From Phlebopus portentosus (Eukaryota > Basidiomycota > Agaricomycetes > Boletales > Boletinellaceae), in assembly GCA_037892935.1 (NCBI GenBank), contig JAYXKI010000001.1, forward strand, positions 2,480,001-2,544,000: a DNA stretch of 64,000 bases, given 5' to 3'. This document shows, in pieces, positions 33,326 to 44,405 of this stretch. Numbering within the stretch: position 1 is the stretch's first letter; each line of letters starts with the position of its first letter. The notes below the pieces were generated by a model. It did not search any database. It saw nothing but the letters and a program-made list of their open reading frames with translations, and was not told where the DNA came from. Made by a program: the position numbers and the translations under genes.

Positions 33326-34054
33326 ATTGAGAGGTAACGAGGGGGTTATTGTTTAATTGATATTTGATATACATGTGTGTATGATAGACTACATACACAG
33401 TTCACGATCTGCGAGGGGAAAAGGTCAGACAGCATACGACATGAACGGAGAGCAGACGGGAACAAGTCAGTATTAGCATGGTTGCTCATCAACACTCGTC
33501 CTTGAGACGAAGATCAGGGCTTGACTTCTATTTGGTTCATCACACCGAAACACCGTCGACCGTATTATCGTAACGGGTATGAGGTACTCACCCTGTGCAT
33601 CCTGTGCAGAGCAGCCCCACTCCACTCCACTCCACTAGAGTAAACGAACGATATCTGCTGTGTGAAAGCAGAAAGACAGTCAGATAATGCCGAAAAAGAC
33701 AGAAAAAACGTAAGAGTGAAGAGCTCAGAAATTTGGGTATATTGAAGATGGTCATGAGCCCTCAGCTTCCGAGTAGCGATTCTTTGTTTGTCTCATCGCC
33801 GCGATGTAAGAAGATATCGCGATACTCACAATGGTTGTACATAGAAGGGAACGTTGCTATCGGTCGGGTCGGTCGATTTTTTATTTTATTTTATTATTAT
33901 TTTATTCGATGCTTAGGGCCGGTTTGATTGATTGGCGCGTGCTGTGCTATTGCCTACTTTGGCACGCGTACTCCGCATTCGTCACCTCTAGTTTCTGCAG
34001 CCACAAACGAACGGCCTCGTCGCTCGTCGTTCTCTGCACCACACCCGCCCTGCA
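33326..34054 (+). promoter_or_regulatory. STS1 upstream region
   Basis: 729 bp without a supported gene. It contains a run of CACTC units (about 33611-33637) and a T-rich TTTTA/TTATT tract (33876-33905) about 150 nt before the STS1 ATG, followed by C/T-rich sequence typical of a fungal core promoter and leader. Confidence 0.4.
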
Positions 34055-35311
34055 ATGGCCGGCATAATCACCCCTCAATTTGGTTTTCGTCCTGCTGCTG
34101 TCGACTACTCCCCGTCGCCCCTTGGCTTTGGTTTCGGCCTTTCTTCAGCAGCTTCAGTTCCAGGTTGGCTGCCTCCTGGCATGCAGGCAGCTACTTTCTC
34201 TCCCGCTCCCTCCGCTTTTAGTGGCTCACACAAAGCAGCCCAGAAACGGAGGCATGACGAGACAGACAATGACGAACTGATGGACCGTAGTCCGACTCCC
34301 GAGCGGAGACCCGTCAGGCCAATAAAACAGATGCGTGTGCGTTCGGCTGAAGGTCGCTCTCAGGACGCCGTTGGAGATCACGATAAAGCGGGTAAAGAAA
34401 TTAGATCTTCCCGCGCCGATTCGGGACACGATATTGACATCGGAATGTTACTCGGTGTGTCTATTCAGTGTTTGGAGCAAGCCAAACTCCCGTCTTATGC
34501 TCGTTCTCTAGCCAGTCTACCCCCTCAGTCCCTACTTCCCATTCTAACTTCCCTGCTCTCGACTCATCCTTCCCTGAAACCAACTGTCTTATCACTGATA
34601 CCCCGGCCGACTCTGGATACCGCTCTAAATGCCATAAATCATGCCGCCAAGAAGCTGGTAGACGAATACCCATATTCCGCTTCATCTTTTCTCTTCTCAC
34701 ACCCATCTACTCCAATTTCATTCGGATTCGGCAGTGGCGCCTTTGGCGGCAGCAATCGCTCGTACAATGCCTCGACCTCGGGCTCCACGACTGGTTTCGG
34801 TCGTGCATCAACGCCGAGCGGGAACAATGCAGGCATGCGAGACGATTACATCCTTTCGCGACTCCGGCCCGTCATATCCGACTTCGTCTCGACAGCGCTC
34901 TCATACATGCCGTACTTCTCGTTTCTATCCGACTCCTCGGGCACTCACCCGCCGGCTACAACAAAGGAAAAGATCTACCCGCATACTTCGGAGACGTTTG
35001 CATATTTGTCCGCGTTAACAAACCATCTCCTGAATCAGCCAGCTCTCTGTCAATCATCCTTAGCTCCTCTTCTTCTCCCGCGGTTGTTGCAGGAGTGGAT
35101 GGCGTGGGTGGACAGAGTTGATGAATTGCTAAAGCAAGGTGGAATGATCGGGTCGGGAATAGCGGAGAGCTGGATCGAAGCACTAGACAGGTACGCGGAG
35201 GCCAAGGTCGAGGGAGTTGACGAAAATATCAAGTATGGGCTGAAGAGCGTCCGGGACAGATGGGTCGCCGTGGCGGGTTGGCTTGTCGGTCGCAATGCTC
35301 CTTTTAGATGA
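34055..35311 (+). CDS. STS1: Tethering factor for nuclear proteasome, Sts1/Cut8
   Basis: Anchors 26S proteasomes at the nuclear envelope and helps degradation of nuclear substrates. Single exon of 418 codons, unusual among the intron-rich neighbours. The N-terminal region is low-complexity with basic KRRHDETDNDELMDRSPTPERRP. The Cut8 helical core runs about residues 130-400: LASLPPQSLLPILTSLLSTHP, LIPRPTLDTALNAINHAAKKL, YILSRLRPVISDFV, LNQPALCQSSLAPLLLPRLLQEW and VRDRWVAVAGWLV. A Gly/Ser/Phe-rich insertion (FGFGSGAFGGSNRS) sits inside the core. Confidence 0.9.
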   Translation: MAGIITPQFGFRPAAVDYSPSPLGFGFGLSSAASVPGWLPPGMQAATFSPAPSAFSGSHKAAQKRRHDETDNDELMDRSPTPERRPVRPIKQMRVRSAEGRSQDAVGDHDKAGKEIRSSRADSGHDIDIGMLLGVSIQCLEQAKLPSYARSLASLPPQSLLPILTSLLSTHPSLKPTVLSLIPRPTLDTALNAINHAAKKLVDEYPYSASSFLFSHPSTPISFGFGSGAFGGSNRSYNASTSGSTTGFGRASTPSGNNAGMRDDYILSRLRPVISDFVSTALSYMPYFSFLSDSSGTHPPATTKEKIYPHTSETFAYLSALTNHLLNQPALCQSSLAPLLLPRLLQEWMAWVDRVDELLKQGGMIGSGIAESWIEALDRYAEAKVEGVDENIKYGLKSVRDRWVAVAGWLVGRNAPFR

Positions 35312-35567
35312 CGGTCGTTCACTATGACTCATTTGTACTCAGCTATCTTGGTTAACGATATTCTGTACTGAACGCATTCGCATACAACATTCCTTCAATT
35401 TCCTTGTAGACAAGCAACTTATCACAGATATTGCATTTCGTTCTATTTAACTTTGAGAATGTACGTATACCAGCATGCAACACACTCATATATATATCAC
35501 AACTATTTGCAGACTAGGGCAAATGCTTTGACGAGAAAAATGTCACAGTACTAGTGCCTAACGAAGA

Positions 35568-36137
35568 CTAAATCATGAGTTTTTCAACAGCATCCTTGAT
35601 GGTACGAATTTGGCTGTTAAGCTCATTCGTCTCGTTTGTCGTTATACTCGCAGCAATAACGGGCCTCGTCACGTTGCATGCACGACCTAAAGCCGCCTTT
35701 GAAGGAACATACACGTACGGGACATTCTAGATCCAGAAAGTTAGCTTAACACTCATTCGAATAACAAAATAAATCAACATCACCTTATCCTCACACAACA
35801 GGGGTAGGTGCAAGAGAATTTCAATCGGCTCTGTGTCTGCGGTCAACACGATGAGTTCGGCAATACCACGGTTCAACGTCTTCGTAGCTAGAAAAAAAAA
35901 TGAGTCCAACTTCAGACCGGATAAGAGGCCCAGGCCATACCTTCATTTGCACCCTTCTTCAGCTGCTTGTACTGCGAAGCTTGCTGAACGAGATCAAGTA
36001 TCTACATTGAGGAAAAGAAGCAAGAAACACAAGGTCTGAGCAACGGCGCAAGAGGAAAATGACCCGAAGCGACATACCTGGTTTGTTAGGGTTGCATCCG
36101 CCAGAGGCCAGGCCTTACTCTTCTGCTCATCCGACAT
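35568..36137 (-). CDS. SNU13: SNU13/15.5K ribonucleoprotein (L7Ae family)
   Basis: Binds kink-turns in U4 snRNA and box C/D snoRNAs, so it acts in both splicing and rRNA modification. Start [20 protein letters not shown], then [78 protein letters not shown], and the end DAVEKLMI. Four exons joined by short introns at the points where these pieces are divided. Near-identical to the family over its whole length (about 126 residues). Divergent from the PPR-like gene across 268 bp. Confidence 0.96.
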
Positions 36138-36405
36138 TATGATGGTGTTCTGACCTCACAGCGAATGAAGTTGCTAGATCCTCGGTCGACGAGACAAATG
36201 AAATGTCGTTCAACGACACAATGAACAGAAAAATACGATCGTGATCCAAACCTGGCAACATATTTCCACGGTGCACGTGTTTCATTTTTGACCTGTTTCT
36301 CTGGTGAACTGAACTGTGGTGTCGCATATCAGGCAGCCAGCAACTATTCGCGCGTAAAGCAAATAATCGAGTGTAACAACCAAGTCGCGCCCTTTCGACC
36401 CATGA

Positions 36406-38244
36406 ATGCTTCAATATGCTCTTCGCATCGGGCCGCGAAGATATTTCTGCACGTCTTTTCCGGTGTCGCGCGCGATGAACATGTCCACAACGCCAGTTTC
36501 TTCTATCGACATGACCCTGCGCTCCGACCAACAGAGCCTAGGAGTTCGCGACGATAGTACTCGGCGCTTATTAGAAGAAAATAACACTGATTTTTCTGTT
36601 GATAGAGGGTGAGACTTGTTTGTATTTGTTCATTGCGACCTTATGCTCATTTTCAGTTCTAAGTTCTGCCAGGATACCCCTCGCGTCCCCAGAGACGCGT
36701 AGTACTCAACGTGGTCCGATCCAGGCTAGATACTCTTCTTTATCGCAGGTGAAGGCTATCGGCGGCGACTCTTCTGACGAACGTAAATCCCGGCTCCCAC
36801 GACGTTCCACGCGTAAGGACTCTAAAATGTCGGTTCTAGTCTCCACGACTGTGGATGTCAATTCTCTTGCACCTCACGAGATGAAGGCTTCAAGCAAGGA
36901 CATACAGGCTGGATTTATCCCAGAACGCGAGCTTCAGGGAGTTCTCAAGAACGTAATGCCGATACCCTTCAAAAGGACCCATCATAGCCTTCCGCATCCG
37001 GCTACTCCTCAAGAGCTTGAGCTCAGGCTGCATCAAGCTCTGACGTTCAAGCCTTTACCATCCCTTTCTCGTCTTATCAAATATCATGACTCATTTCCAT
37101 CGTTGCATTCCGCGTCATCCTACGGTTTTTTGGTTCAATTTGCCATACGCCATACATCATATTCGAAAGCATTCCAACTTCTGCGACGTATGGAAGAAGT
37201 AGGTATTAAGCCTAATTCGTATAGCAAGGTTTTGTATGTCAGACTGCTGGTCAGAGTCGGACGATGGAATCACGCCTGGTCTTACGTTCGACAGGAGCTA
37301 GCGTCTGGGAGCGGAAAATCCGCCCTACCGTTACTACTCGAGCTGCTCGGATTCCGCGAATTGAGGGAATTTAGCAGGAAGACTTTGCCGGACATCTCTA
37401 GACCAATGCGGACTGCTCCAGAGGTACGCGATGACGGCTACCACGCTTCGCTTGTTCGCGAATGGCAGAAAAGCATTCTCGGCATCATTTCGAATCACCT
37501 CCCAGGGGATGCGCATCCTCCAGTTCATTTCATCCTGACCGTCGTACGCCATCTGCTCAGGAATTCTCGGATTAAAGCCGCTCGGGCAGTAACAATGGAG
37601 TGGATTTGCCATCTGCCCAGAGTTCTCAGCCTTCCCCGCAAACGCCATTGCTTATGTCTCTTACACTTGCATCTAGCGTTCTCATCCAAAACACTGGAAT
37701 CATATTTCTCGAATCGCAAATTCGTTGATCTGTTCTGCAGCAACGGCCCGATGTGCGGCCTAATTCGACAACCCTATTTCTACTTTTACGCAGCCTGACG
37801 CGCGCGAACGGAAAGCTGACATACCATGCCGTTGGACTTGTTCGGGCTTTCCAGAAGAAGTGGGGTCCAGGATTGATTGATAGGCGCGTTCGACGGCGTA
37901 TTACTCACATAGCCCTTCGCGAAGGACGTCTGGATGTGGCACATACGTGGATGGAAGCAGAGGATCGGACATCAAGACGGAGAAAACTGGTAACTCTGCA
38001 ACGAGTGGTCGTCGGTGAGCAGGTGGTCAAGCTGCCTCGAAAGACTCGACGAATGTCATTCCAGAAGCTGATGTCTGGCGTGGATGACGAAAATCGCAAA
38101 TGGCGATGGCTAAAGAGGCGCTTTTGGAGGCGGAATCAATCGAGATTGTCAAGACAGACTCGGTCTAGTATGTTGGTCTCAGTAGACGAGAAGCATGTCG
38201 CGCATGGATCAATTGTGGATGTCGAAAATCAAGCAAGCAGCTAG
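36406..38244 (+). CDS. Mitochondrial PPR-like protein
   Basis: Probable organellar RNA-binding protein. The first exon begins MLQYALRIGPRRYFC, a basic amphipathic presequence suited to mitochondrial import; an intron at about 36608-36667 (acceptor TCTAAG) joins it to the main exon. A helical repeat pattern is visible: SYGFLVQFAIRHTSYSKAFQLLRRMEEVGIKPNSYSKVLYVRLLVRVGRW and later VRPNSTTLFLLLRSL, both PPR-like. The C-terminus is very basic (RKWRWLKRRFWRRN). Near 37735-37755 the reading frame must move by one, between DLFC and RPDVRPNS; no good GT-AG intron fits, so a missing base or an unusual intron is needed. RNA target unknown. Confidence 0.7.
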
Positions 38245-39282
38245 AATGACTCTGTAACATACCTTCGGTGGATTGCATACCATTTACAATGCCTAATATC
38301 ATTTGTACAACAGACAACAACTGATCACTTACTTATTCACCATGCATGGAACATATCTATCGTTATGATCAAGCATGTTTCTATCTGAATCATGATCATG
38401 CAAGAAATGGACCGATGATAAACTGAACTTAGGTAAGATCGGCCACATATCATTTTATTAAATCATGTCAAAACAATCGTGGTTTAAAGTCGATGAATCT
38501 TGCGAGATGATATCGGCCTCTAAGATGCCCGCCCAGATATGCGCATTGAATCGAGTTCATAGTAACCAATCTGAACCCTTTTCGCTTCTTTTGCCAAGGG
38601 CAGCCGGATATATGTCCAAGCCGCCGTTCTTCAGTTTCGGGGTGACATTGCTCGTTGGAAACTTCTGTTAGTCATTCTATCCATAGGGGTACTCGCTCGT
38701 GGTGTTTTCAGTTAATATTTCATGTTCAAAGTTTGCTCCGAGAAATGAGCAGCGGAATGCCACGGTGAGATTACCAGGCAGGAGCAAGACAAGTACATCG
38801 CGTCACAGTGGCAATAAATCAGTCACTGATGTGAAACGTGAACGCTGTTGGCTCGCTGATCATTGAAACAGTAAACATGACTTGGTCAATGCCCAGTTTA
38901 TCAAGCAAGACCGAAGTTGAGAATCAGAATGGCCGAACGGGAAAGTTTTCCGACAACCGCTCCGGCATTCCGTTCTTACGATTTCGATCGCCAGGGATTC
39001 GGTTTTCACGATAAATTGAGGAGGGGAGCACACTGCAGACGGTTAAACTTTGCTTCTTCATGCGAGAAAGGGGCAAAACCCTATTTTCGAACCTGGGGAT
39101 TTTTATCCGGAACTGAAATCCAGCCAATCAGAGGCGAGATTTCGTATTCTGTTTCATATCTAAGCAGCTCAAAAACGTAATTTTGTCCCTTGTGTATAGT
39201 GTTAGCTATCACCGGAAACCGGGACATTCAGGTTGGGAGAAGACACGAGTGCACGGATCCGAACGGACTAGGGCTAAGGGAC

Positions 39283-39311
39283 CTAAGTGCTAGTCAGCTA
39301 GAAGCACTTAG
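39283..39311. repeat. Perfect inverted repeat, 9-bp stem and 11-nt loop
   Basis: CTAAGTGCT (39283-39291) and AGCACTTAG (39303-39311) pair perfectly. It stands alone in the gene-free region and has no T-run like an RNA polymerase III terminator. Confidence 0.8.
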
Positions 39312-39940
39312 TATTGCGATCTGGAATCACCGATCCAATAATCGCCCTATGAGGAAGAAAGAGCCTGGCCAATTAGGGGCGAGATCTAGCCAAAGTCGAA
39401 AGTAAAGAATTGATTCCATCTCGGCTACCTTCACCCATGTGGACAAGTAGCACCCCATGTGGTGACAACAGGTCTGAGGGACAAATTAAAGTGAGTAGAA
39501 TTATCGTGAAAAACGGAGTAGTCGGAAAAAGAACACTAGTACTATCCGAAGCCCTGGTGTTGAGAATTAAGTATGATTTAAGTTTGGTCGAGACCCAGTG
39601 CTGCTGGGCTGGCTGGAGTAACTTGACCACTCGTTCGATCAAAACAGAAAGGGCAATTCAATCAATGGAAATCGAGTGGCGCCCAGTACTAGTTGTTCCA
39701 TTGGACACCGACTCGGACGCGTCGCCGACAAGCCCGTGAAGATAGTACCAGTATTAATATATGTTTCAGCAAGCACGATTATACGACATTCAAAAAGACG
39801 CCCTGTGTGTGGCTGGGCTGTTACTATTATTATTACTAAGCGTTAGACGCGCGGCGCTTAAAGCACCTTGACTAAATTAGGCAGGCAATAGCTGTGGGAA
39901 AGTGGTGGAAGTCAGACTATTACAGGTATGTAGGACTTCT

Positions 39941-39973
39941 ACCACCACCACCACCACCACCACCACCACCACC
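39941..39973 (+). repeat. Trinucleotide microsatellite (ACC)n
   Basis: Eleven tandem ACC units followed by ATCATC, in non-coding sequence. Confidence 0.95.
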
Positions 39974-41345
39974 ATCATCGTCAACGGAGTGGTTGTTCTT
40001 CCGCCACTGGGCTCATGATTCTCGTTCAAAAAAACCGGGAAAGAAACAATCTGCAACGACCTTTTGGAATCGGATCCTTTCAGGATGGCTGTCGATCTTG
40101 ATTCTTATTCGACCTGGATTCATCGCGCCAGTCTGAGTCCTTGTTTGCATCCGTGGCGCCCTTCAGGTGCTTGACAGGCGGTCACTTGCAGCATTGGACA
40201 CAGATAGATAGGTGGTGGCCTTACTCGAATAATCTCTGCAGATGCTGGTTCCTCTTGCTTAAGTCAGCCTCTTCCCGACCATCTTCGATCATCGAGCATT
40301 GTGCCATGCACTCCGCTTCTCTCATGTTTTCGACATGGGTTTTTCTTCTCCCTTGCCTCGGTACGACCAATTTTCGACAGGCAATTTACTTTTTATTTCT
40401 CGTCTATTTCTCTTTTCATTTCCAGTCGCATCGTCATGTGTTTCTCACGACTGGCCCGATAGCATCGATACGAGTATCGTCACCTGCGGTCTGGATGCCC
40501 TTTAATGGATCCTCGACCTCCCCAGAGTGGAATATGATCGCATCTTTTTAATCGAAGACTCCATGCGAATGGCATCAAAAAGTAAAACTGGTCGTTCAGA
40601 AAGAAAAAAAAAAATCAAAATCAGGTCCTGTGATACCATTCCATTTTTCAGCCGCGGGACTAGTGATTTCTGCAGTCCGCCCTGGTCGCTCTTCTTTTAG
40701 TACCTCAAGTGATCTTCGACGGGATCTGATAATTTTGAGGAAACGAAGAAATTGAAGGACCCTCGGCAAGACTCTCATCCTATCCATGTGTCCGTCGTTC
40801 CTGTACGCTCGGCTTTCTTATTATTTGTTATTATCTGCGTTTCTGTGGCTTAATTTCCCTGCTATCGAGCACCGCTGCAGATCATTTCCTTCTATTCCTC
40901 GGAATTTGCATGAGGCCTCATTCATTCCGTTGCTGTTTGCCTTGCCTTATCGGTCGAAATGGATCTCATTGCTCAAGACTTGTGTCCGTCTAACCATTTC
41001 AATGCCATGTCGAGCTCATCCTCTGTCAATGTTCGGACGGGACGTCGCTCATTACTCATTCGAGCCTTCCTTCTTTTGTCCTTTAGACATTTCTTCGTGC
41101 TCTGTCTCTGTCAAGGCCGTGAACTCCTGTTGCATGTCTCCACCGCTGCGCCAGTTTACAATTTCGACAAAGTGCATCTTTCGAGTTTAGCCTGGCAGCA
41201 CGGGCGCTCTCAATCGAGTACAAAATCTCGCAAAGATTTGGCTTTTCGTTCCTCGTTAACCTCGTCTCGTCTCCTGATTCCCTCTTTTTGATTCTTCTGA
41301 ATCGCAAAGGAACTCAAGTCGAAACTCAGCTTGATTCGTACCGTA

Positions 41346-42458
41346 ATGAGTCAGAACCCCGACAAGTTCGTGCTATGAACGGATTCAGGCAACATAGCAC
41401 TGTTCTGAATCTTTGTTTAGCACGTTCCTTGCCCTTGGCACCATTTGCGTCGGCGTCGGACATGGCGGTTCCACGTCCATGGTCGCGTCAGTATTCAAGA
41501 GAGCTCGAGAGATGAATTCGACCACCAAACTAACTTCTACACGGTCTTCAGGAGAGTATCTCTGGTCAACTATCGGGGAACCGTTATTCTCGATGTCTAC
41601 GTTCAACCGACAATGGACGTAACTGACTACAGAACCTCTACAACCGGTATAGAGGCTAAGCACTTGCTTCCAGGTTAATACTAACGCTTAAATCTGTCTG
41701 GGAAGTTAATTCAAATCAAATATTCACGCGCTTTATTCCCAGATTCAGCGATGCCGTTTAATACAGTTCAATCGATAGTCGGTCAGTTTCTTTTCTATTT
41801 TTTATTTCTTTTTTATATTCGTGTTTATCTGTCTAATTTTTGGATTGGCCGATTTATTAGCCGAGCATATCAAAGGAAAGGTTCTCGTGGGCCATTCACT
41901 GTGGCATGACCTATCAGGTACGAATATATACTCAATCTTGGCGCATTTAGACTGTTGATCTGAAGGTTCCCGCTTCATAAGTTCTCGGCATCCCGCACCC
42001 GGCAGTTGGTGAGTTCTTTGACTTTGGATCTGCGTCCGGTGATTGAATTGAAATATATTGACTAAACTGTATTTGAAATTTTAACTTCAAAAATGTCCCG
42101 ATGTACACCTCCGTTCCGCAGCTACCAGAGACGTTGCTCTTTACATGCCCTTCAGAAACGCGCTCCAGTCCCCCAATCAGGTGGTTGGTTTGCAAACCTT
42201 GGTTTGGCACCTGATGCGCCGGCGCATTCAGTATGGGAAACTTGACTCTGTCAGTGCTTCTCTTCTTAACTTCGCTTCCGGATCAGTATTTGTCCAAACT
42301 TATATTGATATATGGGCTGCTGCTTCTTTTAGGTTGAGAATGCTCGAGCTGCACTGGACTTGTACCGTTCCGACGCAACCAACTGGGAAAGCACAGTAGC
42401 GACCGGAAAGTGGCCTTGTGCATTGCCCCCGAGCACTTACTCTAGATGCTACCTGTAA
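41346..42458 (+). CDS. REX4-like exonuclease-fold protein lacking most catalytic residues
   Basis: Eight exons: 41346-41365, 41421-41486, 41552-41673, 41743-41781, 41861-41917, 41982-42008, 42122-42249 and 42333-42458, totalling 585 nt (194 residues). The fold is that of DEDDh 3'-5' exonucleases of the REX4/ISG20 type: MVARVSLVNYRGTVILDVYV, VTDYRTSTTGIEAKHL, GKVLVGHSLWHDLSVLGI, ATRDVALY and SVENARAALDLYR. Active enzymes carry Asp-x-Glu in motif I (ALDCEMVG); here it reads ALGTICVG. In the last motif the usual His and Asp (HSSVEDAR) read L and N (LDSVENAR). Only the WHD Asp of the middle motif is kept. I infer a non-catalytic, perhaps RNA-binding, protein. The C-terminus CALPPSTYSRCYL is distinctive. 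Confidence 0.82.
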
Positions 42459-42848
42459 CTTGCTTCGTGCCTCTTGGCCATTTGGCATACAAACTTCTCG
42501 TAGTATTACAGTTTGATCCCTTATTGCAGATGCTCGATGTACATTGCATGTTTGTGAGTGTTCATAACAGTTATGTTTCTTGCAATTCATATCCCCCACG
42601 CCCTTTCTTGCTCAAACCTGACTCCCGATCAATAATGCTTCATTGACCCGAAATAGATGTATATAGTCATTTATGTAACTTATGCACATAATTGTAAATA
42701 CCAGATCACCGATCGTAATTATCTCATTTTGATCCATCCTGACGCAGTGTCAACCAAACTTAAGCCCGAGGATCACTGACCAATAGATGCATTAGTTGAT
42801 AGATGAGGAAGTCCACCCACTAGAAACTTTGATGGTCGGTGTTAGGCC
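42459..42848. other. Convergent 3' region, REX4-like and carrier genes
   Basis: 390 bp between two stops. AT-rich around 42650-42730; nothing else recognised. Confidence 0.4.
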
Positions 42849-44405
42849 CTAGTCTGATTCCGAGACACTTTCAATGGCGCGTTCTCTCTGAAGCAGTGAG
42901 ATGGTCACACCCACCTTCTCCGCATTCATCAACTTCATGAGTCCTTCGTACACGAAGAGAGCGCTGGCATTGACTGGAAATGCACGTAAAAGGATCGGTG
43001 TTAAGCCTCGAGCGAACCCTTTCAATCCATTCTCGTGATAGATTCTTTTAGCTACAGCAGCTACGGACTGCCGGGGGAGATCGAGGGGTGCGGCCATCAT
43101 CCGACTGTGTCGGATACCGAGTGAGAGATAAGAGACAAAGACACACGGAGAACGTATGTCAACGTACCTCTTCACGTTATCTGCTGCGATGGCCATGAAC
43201 CAATAGCTGAACGAAGCGAGGCCGCCGGACATGAAAGTGGCCAATCCATCGTTAATCTTATTCGGTCAAGAATGAGGTCACGAGGTCGCATCTGTCGGTC
43301 AGACGTGGAACTAACCTCCAACCGTGTGCCCGACAGCTCACCGAACCCCCTCATTAGAACCTTGCGGCAGATCGAAATGAGCGATTATAAGACACAATAG
43401 AAACAATTCATTTACCTCATAAGACATAAACATCCACATAAAGTTACTGCGGAATAACAAACTCCCAGTAAGCCCTGTCCAAAGTCCTGGAACTCCTTGC
43501 ATCTGAATAATACGCCGGGCACAATGGATGGGGTTTTTGAATTCTCGGTCGCTTGCTAATCTCTCCCGCTGCAATTGTAGCTTCACTAAAGTCAATTCAG
43601 ACCATTAGAACCAGAACCTAAGCAACGTCCTGTTAATTAATATACCTTTAACAAGCTCGATGGGTGTAGCTACGGGAGCACTATAAAGCCTCCATGAGAA
43701 ACGATTCAGATCATTTCAAAGATTGAGTTGCGTGCCTAGTCCAACCTGCGAAGAGACCGGCAATGCCATGAGCCGTAAGTGTAAGTCTCCTTGTGTCGGA
43801 TCCCCATTTGTTTTCCGTCATGCCTTGTCTAATCAAGAACAGGCGATAGTTGTGCAAGGAGCCAAGAAGTACGGAGTCAATTGCACACCAGCCAATAGCA
43901 GGCGGTGTTGCCCCTTTATAGAGGGCACGAATACCCTATCGCATCATCAGAATTAATAGCGCCGTATACCATAAGCATGGTCTTACCTCGTTTCTAACGA
44001 TTTTTGTGAGACAATCCAATGCCCCATTGTAAAGTCCAGGAGGACTGCATTGTAGGCGAGTCTTGACGGTATCAAATCTTTGATTCCAATCGCCTCGTCA
44101 GCAATCTGTTTAACAGGAAAAATACATTAACTTTAACATTAATACGGGATTGAATCTCAAGTCCACATTATCCTACCGTCGAGATAGTCACACTATGAGT
44201 TCATACCCTTGCCCAACCGAGACCTCATAAATCCGCTTTCAGTAAGATCAGAAAGATCAACCGCAAGTAACATACTTTTGTCAAGCCTGGTCATTAAAAC
44301 ATTAAGAACTGCTCATGACGAAAGAAGAAGAGGATACCTACCACTACCCATTCCAGCAACCACGCCTACAAATCTTAAGTGACCATCGTTCGAGACCTGC
44401 CCCAT
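42849..44405 (-). CDS. Mitochondrial carrier (SLC25) with atypical signatures
   Basis: Six-helix inner-membrane solute carrier built of three repeats. The start at ATG 44405 gives MGQVSNDGHLRFVGVVAGMGSG. Repeat 1: FDTVKTRLQCSPPGLYNGALDCL, EGIRALYKGATPPAIGW. Repeat 2: PIELVKVKLQLQRERLA, QGVPGLWTGLTGSLLFRSN. Repeat 3: ADNVKRRMMAAPLDLPRQSVAAVA, ENGLKGFARGLTPILLRAFPVNA. The P-x-[DE]-x-x-[KR] signature is intact only in repeat 2; the Pro is Gly in repeat 1 (QGFDTVK, across a splice site) and Ala in repeat 3 (IAADNVKR). Substrate unknown; the general shape recalls ornithine/carnitine-type carriers. At least seven exons. Confidence 0.85.

Larger units (their letters stand above)
38245..41345. other. 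3.1-kb gene-free region
   Basis: The longest stretch without a gene I can support. Only short, compositionally unremarkable open frames occur on either strand. It holds a perfect 9-bp hairpin (39283-39311) and a CCA repeat (39941-39973). From about 40780 to 41330 the plus strand is C/T-rich like a fungal promoter or leader of the gene at 41346. I see no terminal repeats, reverse transcriptase, integrase or transposase motif. A decayed mobile element or a non-coding transcript remains possible. Confidence 0.5.

Noticed and set aside
37725..37741. 17-nt intron in the PPR-like gene
   Set aside because: It has GT and CAG ends and the right phase but is far below the size of other introns here; a one-base error is simpler.
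38930..38990. tRNA-like A box (TGGCCGAACGG) in the gene-free region
   Set aside because: No matching B box (GTTCRANNC) at a proper distance and no foldable acceptor stem, so no tRNA is claimed.
39190..39739. Open frames on both strands that might be transposon relics
   Set aside because: No reverse transcriptase, integrase, transposase or terminal repeat could be recognised.
40141..40551. 136-codon plus-strand open frame
   Set aside because: No family resemblance, C/T-rich composition as in fungal leaders, and no splice pattern or neighbouring motif supporting coding.
40959..41291. Open frame starting MDLIAQDLCPSNHF before the REX4-like gene
   Set aside because: No conserved motif and not needed: the REX4-like gene is complete and in frame from 41346. 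It probably lies in the leader or promoter.
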